Assembly: GCF_949987515.2 (NCBI RefSeq)
Contig: NC_082697.1
Span: 26,419,730 to 26,483,729, forward strand
Source of the DNA: Delphinus delphis
Lineage: Eukaryota; Chordata; Mammalia; Artiodactyla; Delphinidae
DNA: 64,000 nt
Reading direction: 5' to 3'
Made by a program: the position numbers and the translations under genes. Position 1 is the stretch's first letter. Each line of letters opens with the position of its first letter. Below are positions 40,501 to 46,066 of the stretch, one piece after another. The notes under the pieces were generated by a model. The model was given only the letters and a program-made list of their open reading frames with translations. It was not told where the DNA came from and made no database searches.

Positions 40501-42638
40501 CTTGATACACATTCAGGACCACACAAGCATAAACTGGTCTTATCTACCACCTAAATACAGCATGTTCCTCTTAAAGAAAACTGTATCCAGCAAGACCTGC
40601 AAGGCTTACAAGGGACATCTGATAGTCTAATTGTGTTGAGGTTCTTCCTCAACTAGGAGAGTGTGGGGTGTATGAGTATGGAACAGAGTTAGGCTCTCTT
40701 AAGGAATTTTATCTTAGGTTCTGCTGTGCCCAAAAGCCAGTGCAAAACAGTGAAAAGTGTGTTCTACCAACAGCCTACTGATAGAAATTTTAGGAATGTA
40801 GCGAGCCTCAGCAATAACTCTGTGAATGTACACTCTGATTGCAAAACTGTGTAAAAAGATTTGATTATTTGGAAGAAAATTAGAAAGTAATATATTAGAA
40901 CTAAGGTGATTTTGAAAAAAAGAGTGGGATTCATTTTTTCTTCTAAACTGTATCTAATAGTATTGTTATATTAATATTTCCTTTCTTGTTTTCAAGAAAA
41001 ACTTGGAAAAAGAGATAGACAACTCAGCTATTTCCTCAGGGTTTCTGTGGGCCAAGGGCATGGGGAAGACTTCTGTATGGCAGCTGGCCGTCTTATCCAC
41101 CCTTCCTCCTACACCACGCCCAAAAGACCCCTCCTCTCAGGATACCCACTGGATTTTATTAGAATCCTTTTCCAAGAGAATGGCATATGCCATCACATTT
41201 GGACACTGCATTATAAGTGTTAAGTACAGCTGCAGTGGACTAATTTCTATCCCCCATCACATACTGATTTCTCTTAATGAGGAGGATAAGGACATGAGAT
41301 AGAAGAAAATGAAGGAGCCCCAGCAAATACTAGCCTCACATATCACTGGGCTCAGATATTACTCCAATGTAATATAAAAACAAAACCACATCCTTATTTG
41401 TTAACCTGGTGTCAAAGTTTGTGTCATATCACCTGCCCCAACATCAGGCAATCCTATCTCTATTTGGAGATTGGGTTCTGAGTAGCATAATCCCTCCATT
41501 TAAAAATGAACTGGGGGGAATTTCCTAGAGGTCCCGTGGTTAGGACTCCCTGCTTCCACTGCAGGGGGCACAGGTTCGATCCCTGGTCGGGGAACTAAGA
41601 TCCCTCAAGCTGTGTGGTGGGGCCAAAAACTAAAAAAAAAAGAACTGGGGAGAAGCAGCAAGAGGGAGATGAGTATAGTTATAAAAGGGCAACACAGGAT
41701 CCTTGTGATGTTAGAACTGTTTGATATCTTGACTGTGGCAGATCAACAAACCTACACAGGTGATAAAATTGCATAGAATTTAATACACATAAATAAAAAT
41801 ACATACAAATCAAACTGAGGAAATCTGAGTAAGACTGTCAACATCCCATTTCAGTTGTAATATTATACTCTATGCCCAGTGACAGTGGAGCAAGTTTTTA
41901 TGTGACTGCCATCACTACAGACATGTCCTAGAACTTCACTCAACTTTGTTTCATCTAGATTTTACCATATGTCCCTAAAGCTTAAATATTTGTCATTCTT
42001 AACTGGAAAACACTGATTTCTACTGAGAGTCTATTCCCAAAATACTGGGCATCTCGATTATTTCTATCATATCGTGGATGACAAAGTATCTTGGTGCAGA
42101 AAAGAATTTATATTTTTTTAATTTATTTATTTTTATAAATTTATTTATTTTTGGCTGCGTTGGTTCTTCGTTGTTCCGCGCAGGCTTTCTCTAGTTGCGG
42201 CGAGCAGGGGCTACTCTTCGTTGCAGTGTGCAGGCTTCTCAATGCAGTGGCTTCTCTTGTTGCGGAGCATGGGCTCTAGGCACACAGGCTTCAGTAACTG
42301 TGGCACGCAGGCTCAGTAGTTGTGGCGCACAGGCTTAGTTGCTCCACAGCATGTGGGATCTTCCCGGACCAGGGCTAAAACCCATGTCCCCTGCATTGGC
42401 AGGCGGATTCTTAACCACTGCACCACCAGGGAAGCGCAGGAATTTATATTTTGGTTACCTACAAACCCTTCTATTTTTGAAAGGTCTCCAGCACAAAGCA
42501 AGTCACTAACCCTTAAAACAGCAGATACTTACCAAACCAGGAATCTATGTTTTGGGTATCTTCCTCATCATTCAAAGATGTAAAATTGATGAAGTCTGTT
42601 GGAGCATCATAGGAATAGGAGGTTGTAACTTGTGACAT
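1313..42638 (-). CDS. TPX2: TPX2, spindle assembly factor: coding region, 15 of 16 coding exons
   Basis: TPX2 binds and activates Aurora A, targets it to spindle microtubules and promotes microtubule nucleation; Ran-GTP frees it from importin alpha/beta in mitosis, and it is nuclear in interphase. I assembled the coding exons by translating the minus strand and matching them to human TPX2 recalled from memory. Segments are 42638-42533, 40219-40100, 33068-32942, 26305-26177, 25284-25156, 23387-23266, 22301-22150, 20719-20548, 18547-18409, 17602-17386, 8617-8522, 7497-7321, 6888-6742, 2261-2150 and 1500-1313. They total 2133 nt (711 codons) with all phases compatible and no internal stop. Visible landmarks are the Aurora A-binding N-terminus (SYSYDAP, residues 7-13; W34, F35), a KEN degron at 86-88, FKA motifs at 402, 566 and 625, and a charged coiled-coil C-terminal region from about 660. 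The last 36 residues expected from human, which bind kinesin Eg5, are not in the window. Confidence 0.97.
2150..2261 (-). CDS. TPX2: TPX2 coding exon, residues 612-649
   Basis: Acceptor ctttctcatag and donor ACTG|GTAGTA. The peptide is [20 protein letters not shown], then [23 protein letters not shown] (625-630) is the most conserved short motif of the TPX2 family. The donor follows the first base of codon 649. Confidence 0.96.
3317..3537 (+). mobile_element. CHR-2/SINE2-TTr type SINE
   Basis: tRNA-derived head (ggcgcagtggttgag, then gggttcatgcc as B box), tail of about 28 A. TSD acagagctggag at 3305-3316 and 3538-3549. Inserted in the L1 at 2706-5229. Confidence 0.95.
3609..3815 (+). mobile_element. 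CHR-2/SINE2-TTr type SINE
   Basis: Complete short-form SINE in the same L1, only 59 bp after the previous one ends its TSD. TSD aagacaatgtgg (3597-3608) and aagacaatatgg (3816-3827). Confidence 0.95.
4566..4612 (-). mobile_element. Poly(A)-only insertion in the L1
   Basis: The 12-mer gggaaccctctt occurs at 4566-4577 and 4601-4612. Between them is little but T's (to 4595) and gaaga. Read on the minus strand it is TCTTC followed by about 18-20 A with a flanking duplication, so a retrotransposed tail without a body. Confidence 0.8.
5230..5382 (+). mobile_element. Probable 3'-transduced sequence of the upstream L1
   Basis: After the L1 A-run comes about 150 bp of non-L1 DNA with AATAAA at 5353-5358 and an A-rich end at 5376-5383. 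It is followed by acctataggaaaa (5383-5395), an exact copy of the 13 nt just before the L1 (2693-2705). The duplication thus encloses L1 plus this tail, the signature of read-through past the L1 poly(A) signal. Confidence 0.75.
6418..6615. mobile_element. hAT-type DNA transposon remnant
   Basis: Begins cagagatcagcaaact and ends agtttgctgacccctg, imperfect terminal inverted repeats of a short non-autonomous hAT element common in mammals. The interior (ccaaatccagtttgc, cctaaaata) fits. Exact subfamily not assigned. Confidence 0.65.
6742..6888 (-). CDS. TPX2: TPX2 coding exon, residues 563-611
   Basis: Acceptor tctattag and donor CCAG|GTGGGG. Exactly 49 codons: [20 protein letters not shown], then [20 protein letters not shown] and LKAQTWKHQ. 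It contains the second FKA motif and [10 protein letters not shown], another copy of the repeated motif (FCLETDRRG in human). Confidence 0.97.
7000..7130 (+). repeat. MIR remnant
   Basis: agcagaaagagtattgggtt and gatcatgggcaagtcactta match the MIR core (gcaagtcacttaacctctctg). Confidence 0.6.
7131..7207. repeat. Near-perfect 35-bp inverted repeat with 7-nt loop
   Basis: Arms 7131-7165 and 7173-7207 are reverse complements at 34 of 35 positions; the mismatch is C at 7154 opposite T. The loop is 7166-7172. A 10-nt direct repeat, aatggcactt, lies just before the left arm (7117-7126) and across the loop (7164-7173). It sits in the TPX2 intron between 7320 and 6889, at the end of a MIR-like remnant, so the pre-mRNA could fold into a long hairpin. 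Confidence 0.9.
7321..7497 (-). CDS. TPX2: TPX2 coding exon, residues 504-562
   Basis: Acceptor ttttctttag and donor GGAG|GTAGGT. Exactly 59 codons: [20 protein letters not shown], then [20 protein letters not shown] and [30 protein letters not shown] is one of the repeated TPX2-family microtubule-binding motifs, followed by a charged helix. Confidence 0.97.
7498..8521. other. TPX2 intron, no recent repeats
   Basis: About 1 kb between coding exons. A MIR-like stretch lies near 7560-7700 (aagtcactcaacctctcagg). No further exon was found; the frame ending VKEEAKV near 7800-7850 has no TPX2 counterpart. Confidence 0.5.
8522..8617 (-). CDS. TPX2: TPX2 coding exon, residues 472-503
   Basis: Acceptor ctccttccag and donor TGAG|GTGATT. 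Exactly 32 codons in phase 0 at both ends: [20 protein letters not shown], then [13 protein letters not shown] phase-0 exon of this size could be skipped without breaking the frame. Confidence 0.96.
8618..9500. other. Start of the long TPX2 intron, old L1 fragment
   Basis: AT-rich. From about 9180 to 9480 the text (gaagagaaatgggcactcct, then ttcacccaatattacatctc) resembles an old L1 3' region. Confidence 0.45.
9540..9740 (+). mobile_element. L1 3' end fragment
   Basis: gaatctactgtatagcacag, gacctatatgggaaaagaat and aactatactccaataaaa are the cetartiodactyl L1 3' UTR and end, with an A-rich terminus. Confidence 0.8.
9905..10260 (+). mobile_element. Second L1 3' end fragment
   Basis: The same 3' UTR as the previous fragment (ggacctactgtatagcacag, actgtaaatcaactatactc), starting further upstream (gatatcacttatatgtggga). 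Two 3' ends in the same orientation within 700 bp. Confidence 0.8.
10702..10902 (+). mobile_element. CHR-2/SINE2-TTr type SINE
   Basis: Short-form SINE with a 12-nt A-tail; TSD is short and A-rich (aaaaaatc on both sides). Confidence 0.93.
11040..11650 (+). repeat. L2 remnant
   Basis: Typical L2 phrases: ttaatggctcctactgccta, aaggtgtttcataatttgga, tttgcttatgctctctcaga, then gtgctttgggagtggggact. Diverged and non-coding. Confidence 0.65.
11660..12330. other. Unrecognised block with a chance 119-codon frame
   Basis: A frame open from 11965 to 12324 (plus) begins [21 protein letters not shown] recognise no domain, splice sites or promoter. The block reads like an old dispersed repeat or retrocopy, but I cannot name it. 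Confidence 0.3.
12700..13260 (+). repeat. L2/MIR-type remnants
   Basis: ataagctccttgagggcagc, gctttgaggacagaggctgt and agttcacattctagtggagg are phrases of old L2-class elements. Confidence 0.5.
13260..14080. other. Intronic stretch, weak MIR at the end
   Basis: Contains an A-run/T-run palindrome at 13491-13510 and MIR-like text at about 13990-14080 (caggttcaaatcctggttct). An open frame at 13303-13551 has no recognisable product. Confidence 0.4.
14085..14175 (+). mobile_element. Very short L1 3' end
   Basis: ataactgattcactttgtta to atactccaataaagatgtta is the last 80 nt of the L1 3' UTR, so a severely 5'-truncated copy. Confidence 0.7.
14760..14990 (+). repeat. MIR
   Basis: agcatggaccctggaaccat, tgccactggctagtttgtga and cttgggcaagttatctgacc match MIR well. 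Confidence 0.75.
15478..15680 (+). mobile_element. CHR-2/SINE2-TTr type SINE
   Basis: Short-form SINE with about 20 A. TSD agtttgcgtaaca before and agtttctgtaaca after. A pure-purine aaag/aagaa tract follows at about 15730-15775. Confidence 0.93.
15964..16273. mobile_element. MER2-like (Tigger2-related) DNA transposon
   Basis: Terminal inverted repeats CAGTTGTCCCTCAGTATCC and the complement of GGATAAGGAGGGCCAACTG, flanked by TA on both sides (15962-15963, 16274-16275), the target duplication of pogo/Tc1-mariner elements. Interior cctatgcacatcctcctgta and aatacaatgtaaatgttatg fit MER2. Confidence 0.88.
16480..17330 (+). repeat. L2 remnants with a MIR
   Basis: cactgcctggaatgcttggc and acaaagcattccctgaacct are L2; ggagaggcaatataatgaag to gagcacatagtgcctggcac is MIR. 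This run ends about 50 bp before the exon at 17386. Confidence 0.65.
17386..17602 (-). CDS. TPX2: TPX2 coding exon, importin-binding region, residues 399-471
   Basis: The longest coding exon found (217 nt). Acceptor caccttacag and donor TGTG|GTAAGA. It encodes [20 protein letters not shown], then [20 protein letters not shown] and [20 protein letters not shown], ending ILEDVV. The first FKA repeat is changed: FKAQELDHR here against FKARELDPR in human. [13 protein letters not shown] is the motif repeated along TPX2-family proteins. Confidence 0.97.
17868..18030 (+). mobile_element. CHR-1-like SINE
   Basis: gggacttccctggtggtcca start, aaataaataaataa tail. TSD resembles aaagaagtaaaagaag / aaagaaagtacaagaag. 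Confidence 0.8.
18409..18547 (-). CDS. TPX2: TPX2 coding exon, residues 353-399
   Basis: Acceptor tggtttacag and donor AGCA|GTAAGT. The peptide [20 protein letters not shown] is followed by [20 protein letters not shown] and LEKLQQ. One serine is absent compared with human (SKSVAK versus SKSSVTK). The second half matches the start of the TPX2_importin Pfam region. Confidence 0.95.
18548..20547. other. TPX2 intron with few recognisable repeats
   Basis: Includes a 65-nt piece similar to L1 at 19740-19800 (caatggagaaaagacagcct) and L2-like text at about 19840-20170. The rest is AT-rich and unrecognised. Confidence 0.45.
20548..20719 (-). CDS. TPX2: TPX2 coding exon, residues 296-353
   Basis: Acceptor ttcttttcag and donor ATTA|GTAAGT. 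It encodes [20 protein letters not shown], then [20 protein letters not shown] and [16 protein letters not shown]. The basic GKKRTF and [13 protein letters not shown] segments belong to the microtubule- and importin-binding part of the family. Confidence 0.96.
20821..21038 (+). mobile_element. CHR-2/SINE2-TTr type SINE
   Basis: Short-form SINE; A-rich tail interrupted by gaaagaaagaaa. TSD about aaaaagggcc on both sides. It begins 101 bp upstream of the exon at 20719, near its acceptor and antisense to TPX2. Confidence 0.92.
21138..21258 (+). mobile_element. CHR-1-like short SINE
   Basis: gggaattccctgacggccca start, tgtgcttccactgcaggagg centre, cgtggccaaaaaaatt end. Older and more diverged than the neighbouring CHR-2 copy. 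Confidence 0.8.
21270..22149. other. TPX2 intron, MIR remnant near 21900-22060
   Basis: tttgtccaagattacacagc followed by aggattcagacctatcttaa is the MIR end region. The rest is unrecognised. Confidence 0.45.
22150..22301 (-). CDS. TPX2: TPX2 coding exon, residues 245-295
   Basis: Acceptor tcctcactcag and donor TCCT|GTAAGT. The peptide begins [20 protein letters not shown] and continues [20 protein letters not shown]. This lies in or next to the importin alpha-binding region mapped in human and frog TPX2. FHFLTDER replaces FHFRTDER of human. Confidence 0.95.
22302..23265. other. TPX2 intron, nothing recognised
   Basis: No SINE or L1 seen. Short open frames are chance. Confidence 0.45.
23266..23387 (-). 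CDS. TPX2: TPX2 coding exon, coiled-coil segment, residues 204-245
   Basis: Acceptor tgccttttag and donor GCAG|GTCAGC (a C at +3, weaker than its neighbours). The peptide [20 protein letters not shown] followed by [15 protein letters not shown] is highly charged and helical, typical of the alpha-helical middle of TPX2. Confidence 0.95.
23405..23442. repeat. GAGAG microsatellite
   Basis: Imperfect (gagag)n repeat just upstream of the acceptor of the exon at 23387, so a CTCTC tract in the transcript. Confidence 0.8.
23770..23992 (+). repeat. MIR
   Basis: gatcttgagaaaactattta, ctctgtgagcctcagttttc and ggacacatagcaaaagttca match MIR. Confidence 0.7.
23993..24045 (+). mobile_element. A-rich tail-only insertion with 16-nt TSD
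   Basis: aaagtagccattctta occurs at 23993-24008 and 24030-24045; only 21 A-rich nucleotides (aaaaaacaataacaataaaa type) lie between. A retrotransposition scar with no body. Confidence 0.7.
24060..24880. other. AT-rich intron, possible old L1
   Basis: tgatggcactgtaaattcac, then ctcttatcctgag-like and atgttcattgattccttata phrases suggest an old L1 3' region at about 24120-24600; assignment weak. Confidence 0.35.
24893..25098 (-). mobile_element. CHR-2/SINE2-TTr type SINE, reversed
   Basis: Poly(T) at the left, ccaccagggaagccc at the right. TSD catttgtaattt on both sides (from 24883 and 25101). One of few in the same sense as TPX2; it ends 58 bp from the exon at 25156. Confidence 0.95.
25156..25284 (-). 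CDS. TPX2: TPX2 coding exon, residues 161-204
   Basis: Acceptor ttcaactcaag. The donor is AAG|GTATGA: a nearby GTAAGG, 5 nt earlier, would break the phase, so I chose the later site, which joins as PPVRQK (human PPAKQK). The exon has a basic cluster (HNKKK), a glutamate run two residues longer than in human, and the conserved [14 protein letters not shown]. Confidence 0.93.
25285..26176. other. TPX2 intron, nothing recognised
   Basis: No recent repeats. Unremarkable AT-rich sequence. Confidence 0.4.
26177..26305 (-). CDS. TPX2: TPX2 coding exon, residues 118-161
   Basis: Acceptor ttctaccatag and donor GAGT|GTAAGT. The peptide [19 protein letters not shown] leads into a basic stretch ([10 protein letters not shown], then PSKKMRV), part of the lysine-rich region before the microtubule-binding segments. 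Split codons join the flanking exons as arginine and valine. Confidence 0.95.
26409..26461. repeat. Local tandem duplication (about 29 bp)
   Basis: aaaagtggtattatttctgc and aaaagtggcattatttctgc, each followed by tctaaaaa, stand side by side with one substitution, about 105-155 bp upstream of the exon at 26305. Confidence 0.75.
26760..28340 (-). mobile_element. Old L1 (L1M type) in reverse
   Basis: ctctttcataaagtgctagt, ttgattagtaggaattcttt, ctcccaatctgaggcttggc and ggagtgaggtaggggctaat are antisense old L1. The minus-strand frame at 28006-28203 ([20 protein letters not shown]) is the corresponding ORF2 relic. Confidence 0.75.
28345..28640. mobile_element. Old L1-type fragment
   Basis: ataatgaaccaccaggtact and ttttgaagcaaatcccaaat are phrases of an old L1 or similar element; family not fixed. 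Confidence 0.45.
28660..29390. other. TPX2 intron, nothing recognised
   Basis: No repeat or exon identified. Confidence 0.35.
29396..30520 (+). mobile_element. Old L1 3' region, split by a SINE
   Basis: aatgtgatcaacatcatcag before, and gccaggatatggagcaactg, actgctaatgggaatgtaaa and ttataccccaataaaattag after, are L1M text interrupted by the SINE at 29451. Confidence 0.75.
29451..29791 (+). mobile_element. Long-form CHR SINE
   Basis: gggacttccctggtggttca start and the extended body with repeated ccacaactactgagcc units; ends aaaaataaataagtttattt. TSD about acaatga on both sides. Confidence 0.9.
30698..31019 (+). mobile_element. Long-form CHR SINE
   Basis: cttccctggtggcgcagtgg head, long body, tail aaaaatagataaatttattt. 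TSD atatatgtgg at 30688-30697 and 31020-31029. Confidence 0.93.
31030..31915. other. TPX2 intron, nothing recognised
   Basis: Moderately AT-rich; no confident repeat. A weak MIR-like stretch at about 31290-31470. Confidence 0.35.
31920..32158 (-). mobile_element. CHR-type SINE, reversed
   Basis: tttatttatttttaaatatt left end, accactggaccaccaaggaa right end. Old copy; no clear TSD. Confidence 0.85.
32212..32326 (-). mobile_element. CHR-1-like short SINE, reversed
   Basis: ttttttggccatgttgtgcg to ccactggaccaccaggaact. TSD about gtgaaagttttt on both sides (32200-32211 and 32329-32340). Confidence 0.85.
32660..32895 (+). repeat. MIR
   Basis: caaggactttggaaccaaag, tgccttgggcaagcaactta and aacacatagtaggtgctcca match MIR. 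Ends 47 bp before the exon at 32942. Confidence 0.7.
32942..33068 (-). CDS. TPX2: TPX2 coding exon with KEN degron, residues 76-118
   Basis: Acceptor ctcttgcag and donor AGAG|GTAAGA. The peptide reads [19 protein letters not shown]. The KEN at residues 86-88 matches the APC/C-Cdh1 degron known in human TPX2, which drives its destruction at mitotic exit. The rest (serine/threonine-rich, ending AQPQR) is less conserved and probably disordered. Confidence 0.95.
33500..35990 (+). mobile_element. Decayed L1: end of ORF1 and first half of ORF2
   Basis: ORF1 C-terminal text ([20 protein letters not shown], then [10 protein letters not shown]) is followed by the inter-ORF gap and the ORF2 endonuclease start ([24 protein letters not shown]). 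The frame is broken at 34524 and many later places. Ends abruptly in the early reverse transcriptase region (about 35990). Confidence 0.85.
36040..36920 (+). mobile_element. Older L1 fragments
   Basis: acaattacaaacatatacat, aatatccctactttcaataa and attctgggccatgaaacaag are ORF2 endonuclease text, more diverged than the block before. At 36770-36910 a separate 3'-end-like piece. Confidence 0.6.
36937..37160 (+). mobile_element. CHR-type SINE
   Basis: gggacttccctggtggtcca head; body ends gccaaaataaaaaaacaaac. TSD aaacacataggtc before and aaccacacaggtc after. Confidence 0.9.
37165..38530 (+). mobile_element. Another decayed L1 ORF2 segment
   Basis: gggatgtggctaaagaggta, agctggttctttgagaagat and ccagacccagatggcttcac run parallel to 35100-35750 of the previous L1, so this is a separate copy. 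It continues into the reverse transcriptase region to about 38530. Confidence 0.8.
38988..39275 (+). mobile_element. Long-form CHR SINE
   Basis: ggcttccctggtggcgcagt head, long body, (aaat)n end. TSD not clear. Confidence 0.9.
39280..40099. other. TPX2 intron, nothing firm
   Basis: Some L1-like text at 39490-39610 (gatgactgcacaactgtgct, ttatatctaaatatagc). No exon. Confidence 0.4.
40100..40219 (-). CDS. TPX2: TPX2 coding exon, residues 36-76
   Basis: Acceptor tttcacag and donor CCAG|GTAAG. It opens with EEKANLENK and contains [16 protein letters not shown], ending the N-terminal Aurora A-binding region. Compared with the human protein from memory, one residue is missing near the end (QQDVTPLRP here, QQAIVTPLKP in human). 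The G of the last split codon joins TT of the next exon to give valine. Confidence 0.95.
40220..41510. other. TPX2 intron, nothing recognised
   Basis: The 99-codon frame at 41003-41302 has no recognisable product. Confidence 0.4.
41517..41638 (+). mobile_element. CHR-1-like short SINE
   Basis: ggaatttcctagaggtcccg start, ggccaaaaactaaaaaaaaa end. TSD aatgaactgggg / aaagaactgggg. Confidence 0.85.
42118..42439 (-). mobile_element. Long-form CHR SINE, reversed
   Basis: tttatttatttttggctgcg left, ccaccagggaagcgc right. TSD gaatttatatttt at about 42104 and 42440. It lies 93 bp from the first coding exon of TPX2. Confidence 0.93.
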
Positions 42639-42701
42639 TTTTCCCACCCTTGGTGCAGAACAGCAGGTTTGCCCAGTGTTTGTTTCTCAATAGGTCACCT
42701 C
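42533..42701 (-). CDS. TPX2: TPX2 first coding exon (start codon and Aurora A-binding peptide)
   Basis: The acceptor is tttccttag before 42701 and the donor is G|GTAAGT after 42533. Bases 42701-42639 are 5' UTR; the ATG is 42638-42636 in context AAAAATGT (A at -3). Residues 1-35 contain [13 protein letters not shown] and end IDSWF; Y8, Y10, D11, F16, F19, W34 and F35, contacts known from the human TPX2-Aurora A complex, are all kept. No upstream ATG occurs in the UTR part of this exon. The exon ends after the first base of codon 36. Confidence 0.96.
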
Positions 42702-44165
42702 CTAAGGAAAGAAATAGTTCAGAAATTTGGTGGCACATTTATCTAAGGTACTGACTGCCTAACAATTACTTTGCTTTTATGATCACATTTTGCAATTCTG
42801 AAAATCACCTGGGCAATATGCCTTACTTTTCAAATCACACTAATAGTTAACTTCGCTTTTTCAGTAACTTGAAGACACTCCTTGAGGTAAATATATTGGA
42901 ATTAGAAAGAGGTCAAATTTGATGAATACCTACAACATGCCATGTACTGCGCTAGGTGTTTTACATTCATTATCTTATTTTCCTCAATCTACCGTTTTCT
43001 CATTTCCAGTCTCCTCCACATCCAGTGTGCTTTCTCTCTGCCCTGAATAACCCAATTTCTGAAACACACCATTAAATTTTATACCTACCGACCAAAATCT
43101 TACTCATCATTCAAATCCAGTCCAATTCTCTGTAAAATCTTTCCCAGTTTCCACCTATCATACCTAATCGTTGCCTCTCCAAAGCCATAGTGCTTTTATA
43201 CCATCTAATTTTATATTAGTTAACTATGCAAATGTCTCTCCTAGTAGACGCTAAGTTCCTGTAGATAAGGATGAATTTTACTCACTTGTGTATACCTCAT
43301 CCATCAAGGTGCTTAGAACAGTGTCTCATACATAGTAAAAACTCAATATAGTTTTGCCAAGTACAGGTTTTTTCTTTAGAAATACTTTCATAAAAATACT
43401 ATTCCTGGGCATGAAGAGAAAGACTTCAAAAATTACATAAAAGAAAAAAAAAGTATATAAACGGCACAACATGCAGATTAGGTAAAAGAAACATGTCAAA
43501 GATATGGGTCCATCCTTACTTCAGCATACTTTGTACAGAAGTACTGTACTGTGTCCTCTGTCTGTGGAAACCTGTGTAGGTTTAAAGTCAGCCCCCACTC
43601 CAGCCTTGTATGGTTAAGAAAATAGCTGGAAGTAATCTGAAAAATAGCTGAAAGGCCACACTCACTGGTAAATAATTTCCCTATGAAACCCAATGAGCCA
43701 TTTGTCTTCATCCATGAAATGACATGTACTTAAAAGTATTCTGTATCTTGGAAGAGAAGTAGATATCAGTAACAACTTGCATACACATTTATTAAACTAA
43801 GTACCTTTCTGTAAGCCCTTATTTTAGAAATACATGCTCATTTTAAAAAATTGGATCACAAAAATAGTTTTCATAAAAATCTACAGTGCCACACTGCTCC
43901 AGACACACATACGATACCTCTCTCAATCTCTCTCTCTCTCTCCACACACACACACGCACACATTTTGTTTTTTCAAATGGGATCATTGACATTTTGAATC
44001 TGCTTCACATATCGTGAGCATATTCCTTGTCAATAAATATAGATATATCAGCAACCACAATTTACTTATCCCTTATTTTAGGATTTTCCCAATATTTTCA
44101 CTTTAAAGATACTACTAGAAGAATAACCATGTAGCTAAATTTCTGTACATATTCTTAATTCTTCC
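42702..44165. other. TPX2 5' intron: MIR and L2 remnants, CA repeat
   Basis: ccatgtactgcgctaggtgt (MIR) at about 42940 and L2-type text at 43020-43350. A short CT/CA microsatellite stands at 43921-43960. Confidence 0.5.
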
Positions 44166-44181
44166 CTTAAGACAAATTCTT

Positions 44182-44215
44182 TTTTTTATTATTTATTTAT
44201 GTTTTGTGTTTTTGT

Positions 44216-44246
<31 letters not shown>

Positions 44247-44839
44247 GCGGTACGCGGGCCTCTCACCATTGTGGCCTCTCCCGCTGCGGAGCACAGGCTC
44301 CGGACGCACAGGCCCAGCGGCCACGGCCCACGGGCCCAGCCACTCCGTGGCATGTGGGACCCTCCTGGACCACAGCATGAACCTGTGTCCCCTGCATTGG
44401 CAGGCGGACTCTCAACCACTGCGCCACCAGGGAAGCCCATGTGGGGGTTTTTGGCTGCATTTGGTCTTTGTTGCTGTGGGTGGGTTTTCTCTAGTTGCGG
44501 CGAGTGGGGGCTACTCTTCGTTGCGGTGCGCGGGCTTCTCCTTGCGGTGGCTTCTCTAGTTGCAGAGCACGGGCTCTAGGTGCACGGGCTTCAGTAGTTG
44601 CAGCACGCAGGCCCCAGAGCGCGCAGGCTTCAGTGGTTGTGGCGCATGGGCTCAGTAGCTGTGGCACACAGGCTCTAGGGCACACGGGTTTCAGTAGTTG
44701 TGGCACGCAGGCTCAGTAGTTGTGGTGCACGGGCTTAGTTGCTCCTTGGCATGTGGGATCTTCCCAGACCAGGGATCAAACCCATGTCCCTTGCATTGGT
44801 AGGTGGGTTCTTAACCACTGCACCACCAAGGGAAGTCCC
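44182..44839 (-). mobile_element. Long-form CHR SINE, reversed, split by a second SINE
   Basis: TSD aagacaaattctt at 44169-44181 and 44840-44852. The body (44450-44839) is unusually long with many variant ccacaactactgaagcc-type units in reverse; its tail holds the nested SINE at about 44219-44437. Confidence 0.88.
44219..44437 (-). mobile_element. CHR-2/SINE2-TTr SINE nested in another SINE's tail
   Basis: (ttttg)n tail at left, ccaccagggaagccc at right. TSD approximates tgtgggtttttt / tgtgggggtttttgg. Confidence 0.88.
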
Positions 44840-44852
44840 AAGACAAATTCTT

Positions 44853-46055
44853 AAAGATGGAATTGCTGGCTCTTGACACATACTGTGAAAACATTCCTCA
44901 GAAGAGTAATACCCACTAGCATTACCAGAGAGGTGTGCCCGTTCTCTTCTGGGCACTAACAGCCCTCAGTGCTCATTTTCTCTATTTTATACCACTATAC
45001 CTAGGCTGTGAGATAACTCATGAGATTAATTCCACCCAACCTCATTGCTGCTCAGTGGTTTAGCCGTCATTTCATTAGCTTCTCTCAGTGGACTTGGGTA
45101 ATTCAGAAGGAATTTGTTCTGACAGATATTTAGTTTATATAGTGACATCAACCTATACACCAGAGAACCTCATTCTCCCATGGTCTCTCTTATGAACTCA
45201 CTGAAGCCACAACTCCACAGATACCTTTATAACAATGTGCCGACTGAGGAACTTAATGTAGAAATATGACATTTTGGAATTGGGAGGAATTTTAAATAAC
45301 ACCTAACTTTTTAAGTTTATAGATAAAGATTAATTAAAGCGAAACGGGGTCCTCCAAGATCACACAACACTACTAATGATTATGGTAAAAACAGTTCCCA
45401 AAGGTGATTATACATGCCAGACACCATGAGGTACTAAACTGTACTATTTTAATAACCCTCAACAATCCTCTAAAGCATCAATTATTATTTCCATCCTAGA
45501 AGAGGAAGCTGAAGGTAAGGGAGATTAAAAGACTTCCCAATATCATACAGTTATATAAAAGCAGAATTAGATCTAGAACTGAGGCCCCTGACTTCAGCAC
45601 AGTGTTTTTCCTATATCGTTCTGCCCTCTCACCCTATGAATTAGAGAAGCAAGTTAATGCAGTTATAGTCTCTGTTTGCATAGAAAATAGTACGGTATTT
45701 CTTTCCAAGTAGATCCATTCTTCATAGTCTTTTGCCCTGAATAGAGGATTCTTTATTATCCTCCTTTTAAGTTTTCATTCTCCCCTATTTCTACTTTCAT
45801 TATTCAGTTTAACTCAATAAGCTATTTATTAGCAGTCCACTCATATTACACACTTGCTGGAGGTCATAAATGTGGGCTTGATAATATCGGAGCTCCTTTC
45901 TCACTAATATTCAAGGATGAGACAATATGTCTCATACAAAAGGTAGATCTAGTCTCAGACACAAAGGAATTAAAACCTAGACAGGAGTTCTATTAGACTC
46001 AATAAATAAGACAGCATAAATATTTAAATTATATAGTATAAACCATAAGTATAAA
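44853..46055. other. TPX2 5' intron with a MIR
   Basis: MIR at about 45390-45620 (ccagacaccatgaggtacta, ctagaagaggaagctgaagg). The rest is unrecognised. Confidence 0.5.
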
Positions 46056-46066
46056 GAAAATTAGAG

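Noticed and set aside
41003..41302. 99-codon open frame beginning [12 protein letters not shown]
   Set aside because: Intronic, wrong strand for TPX2, no domain recognised.
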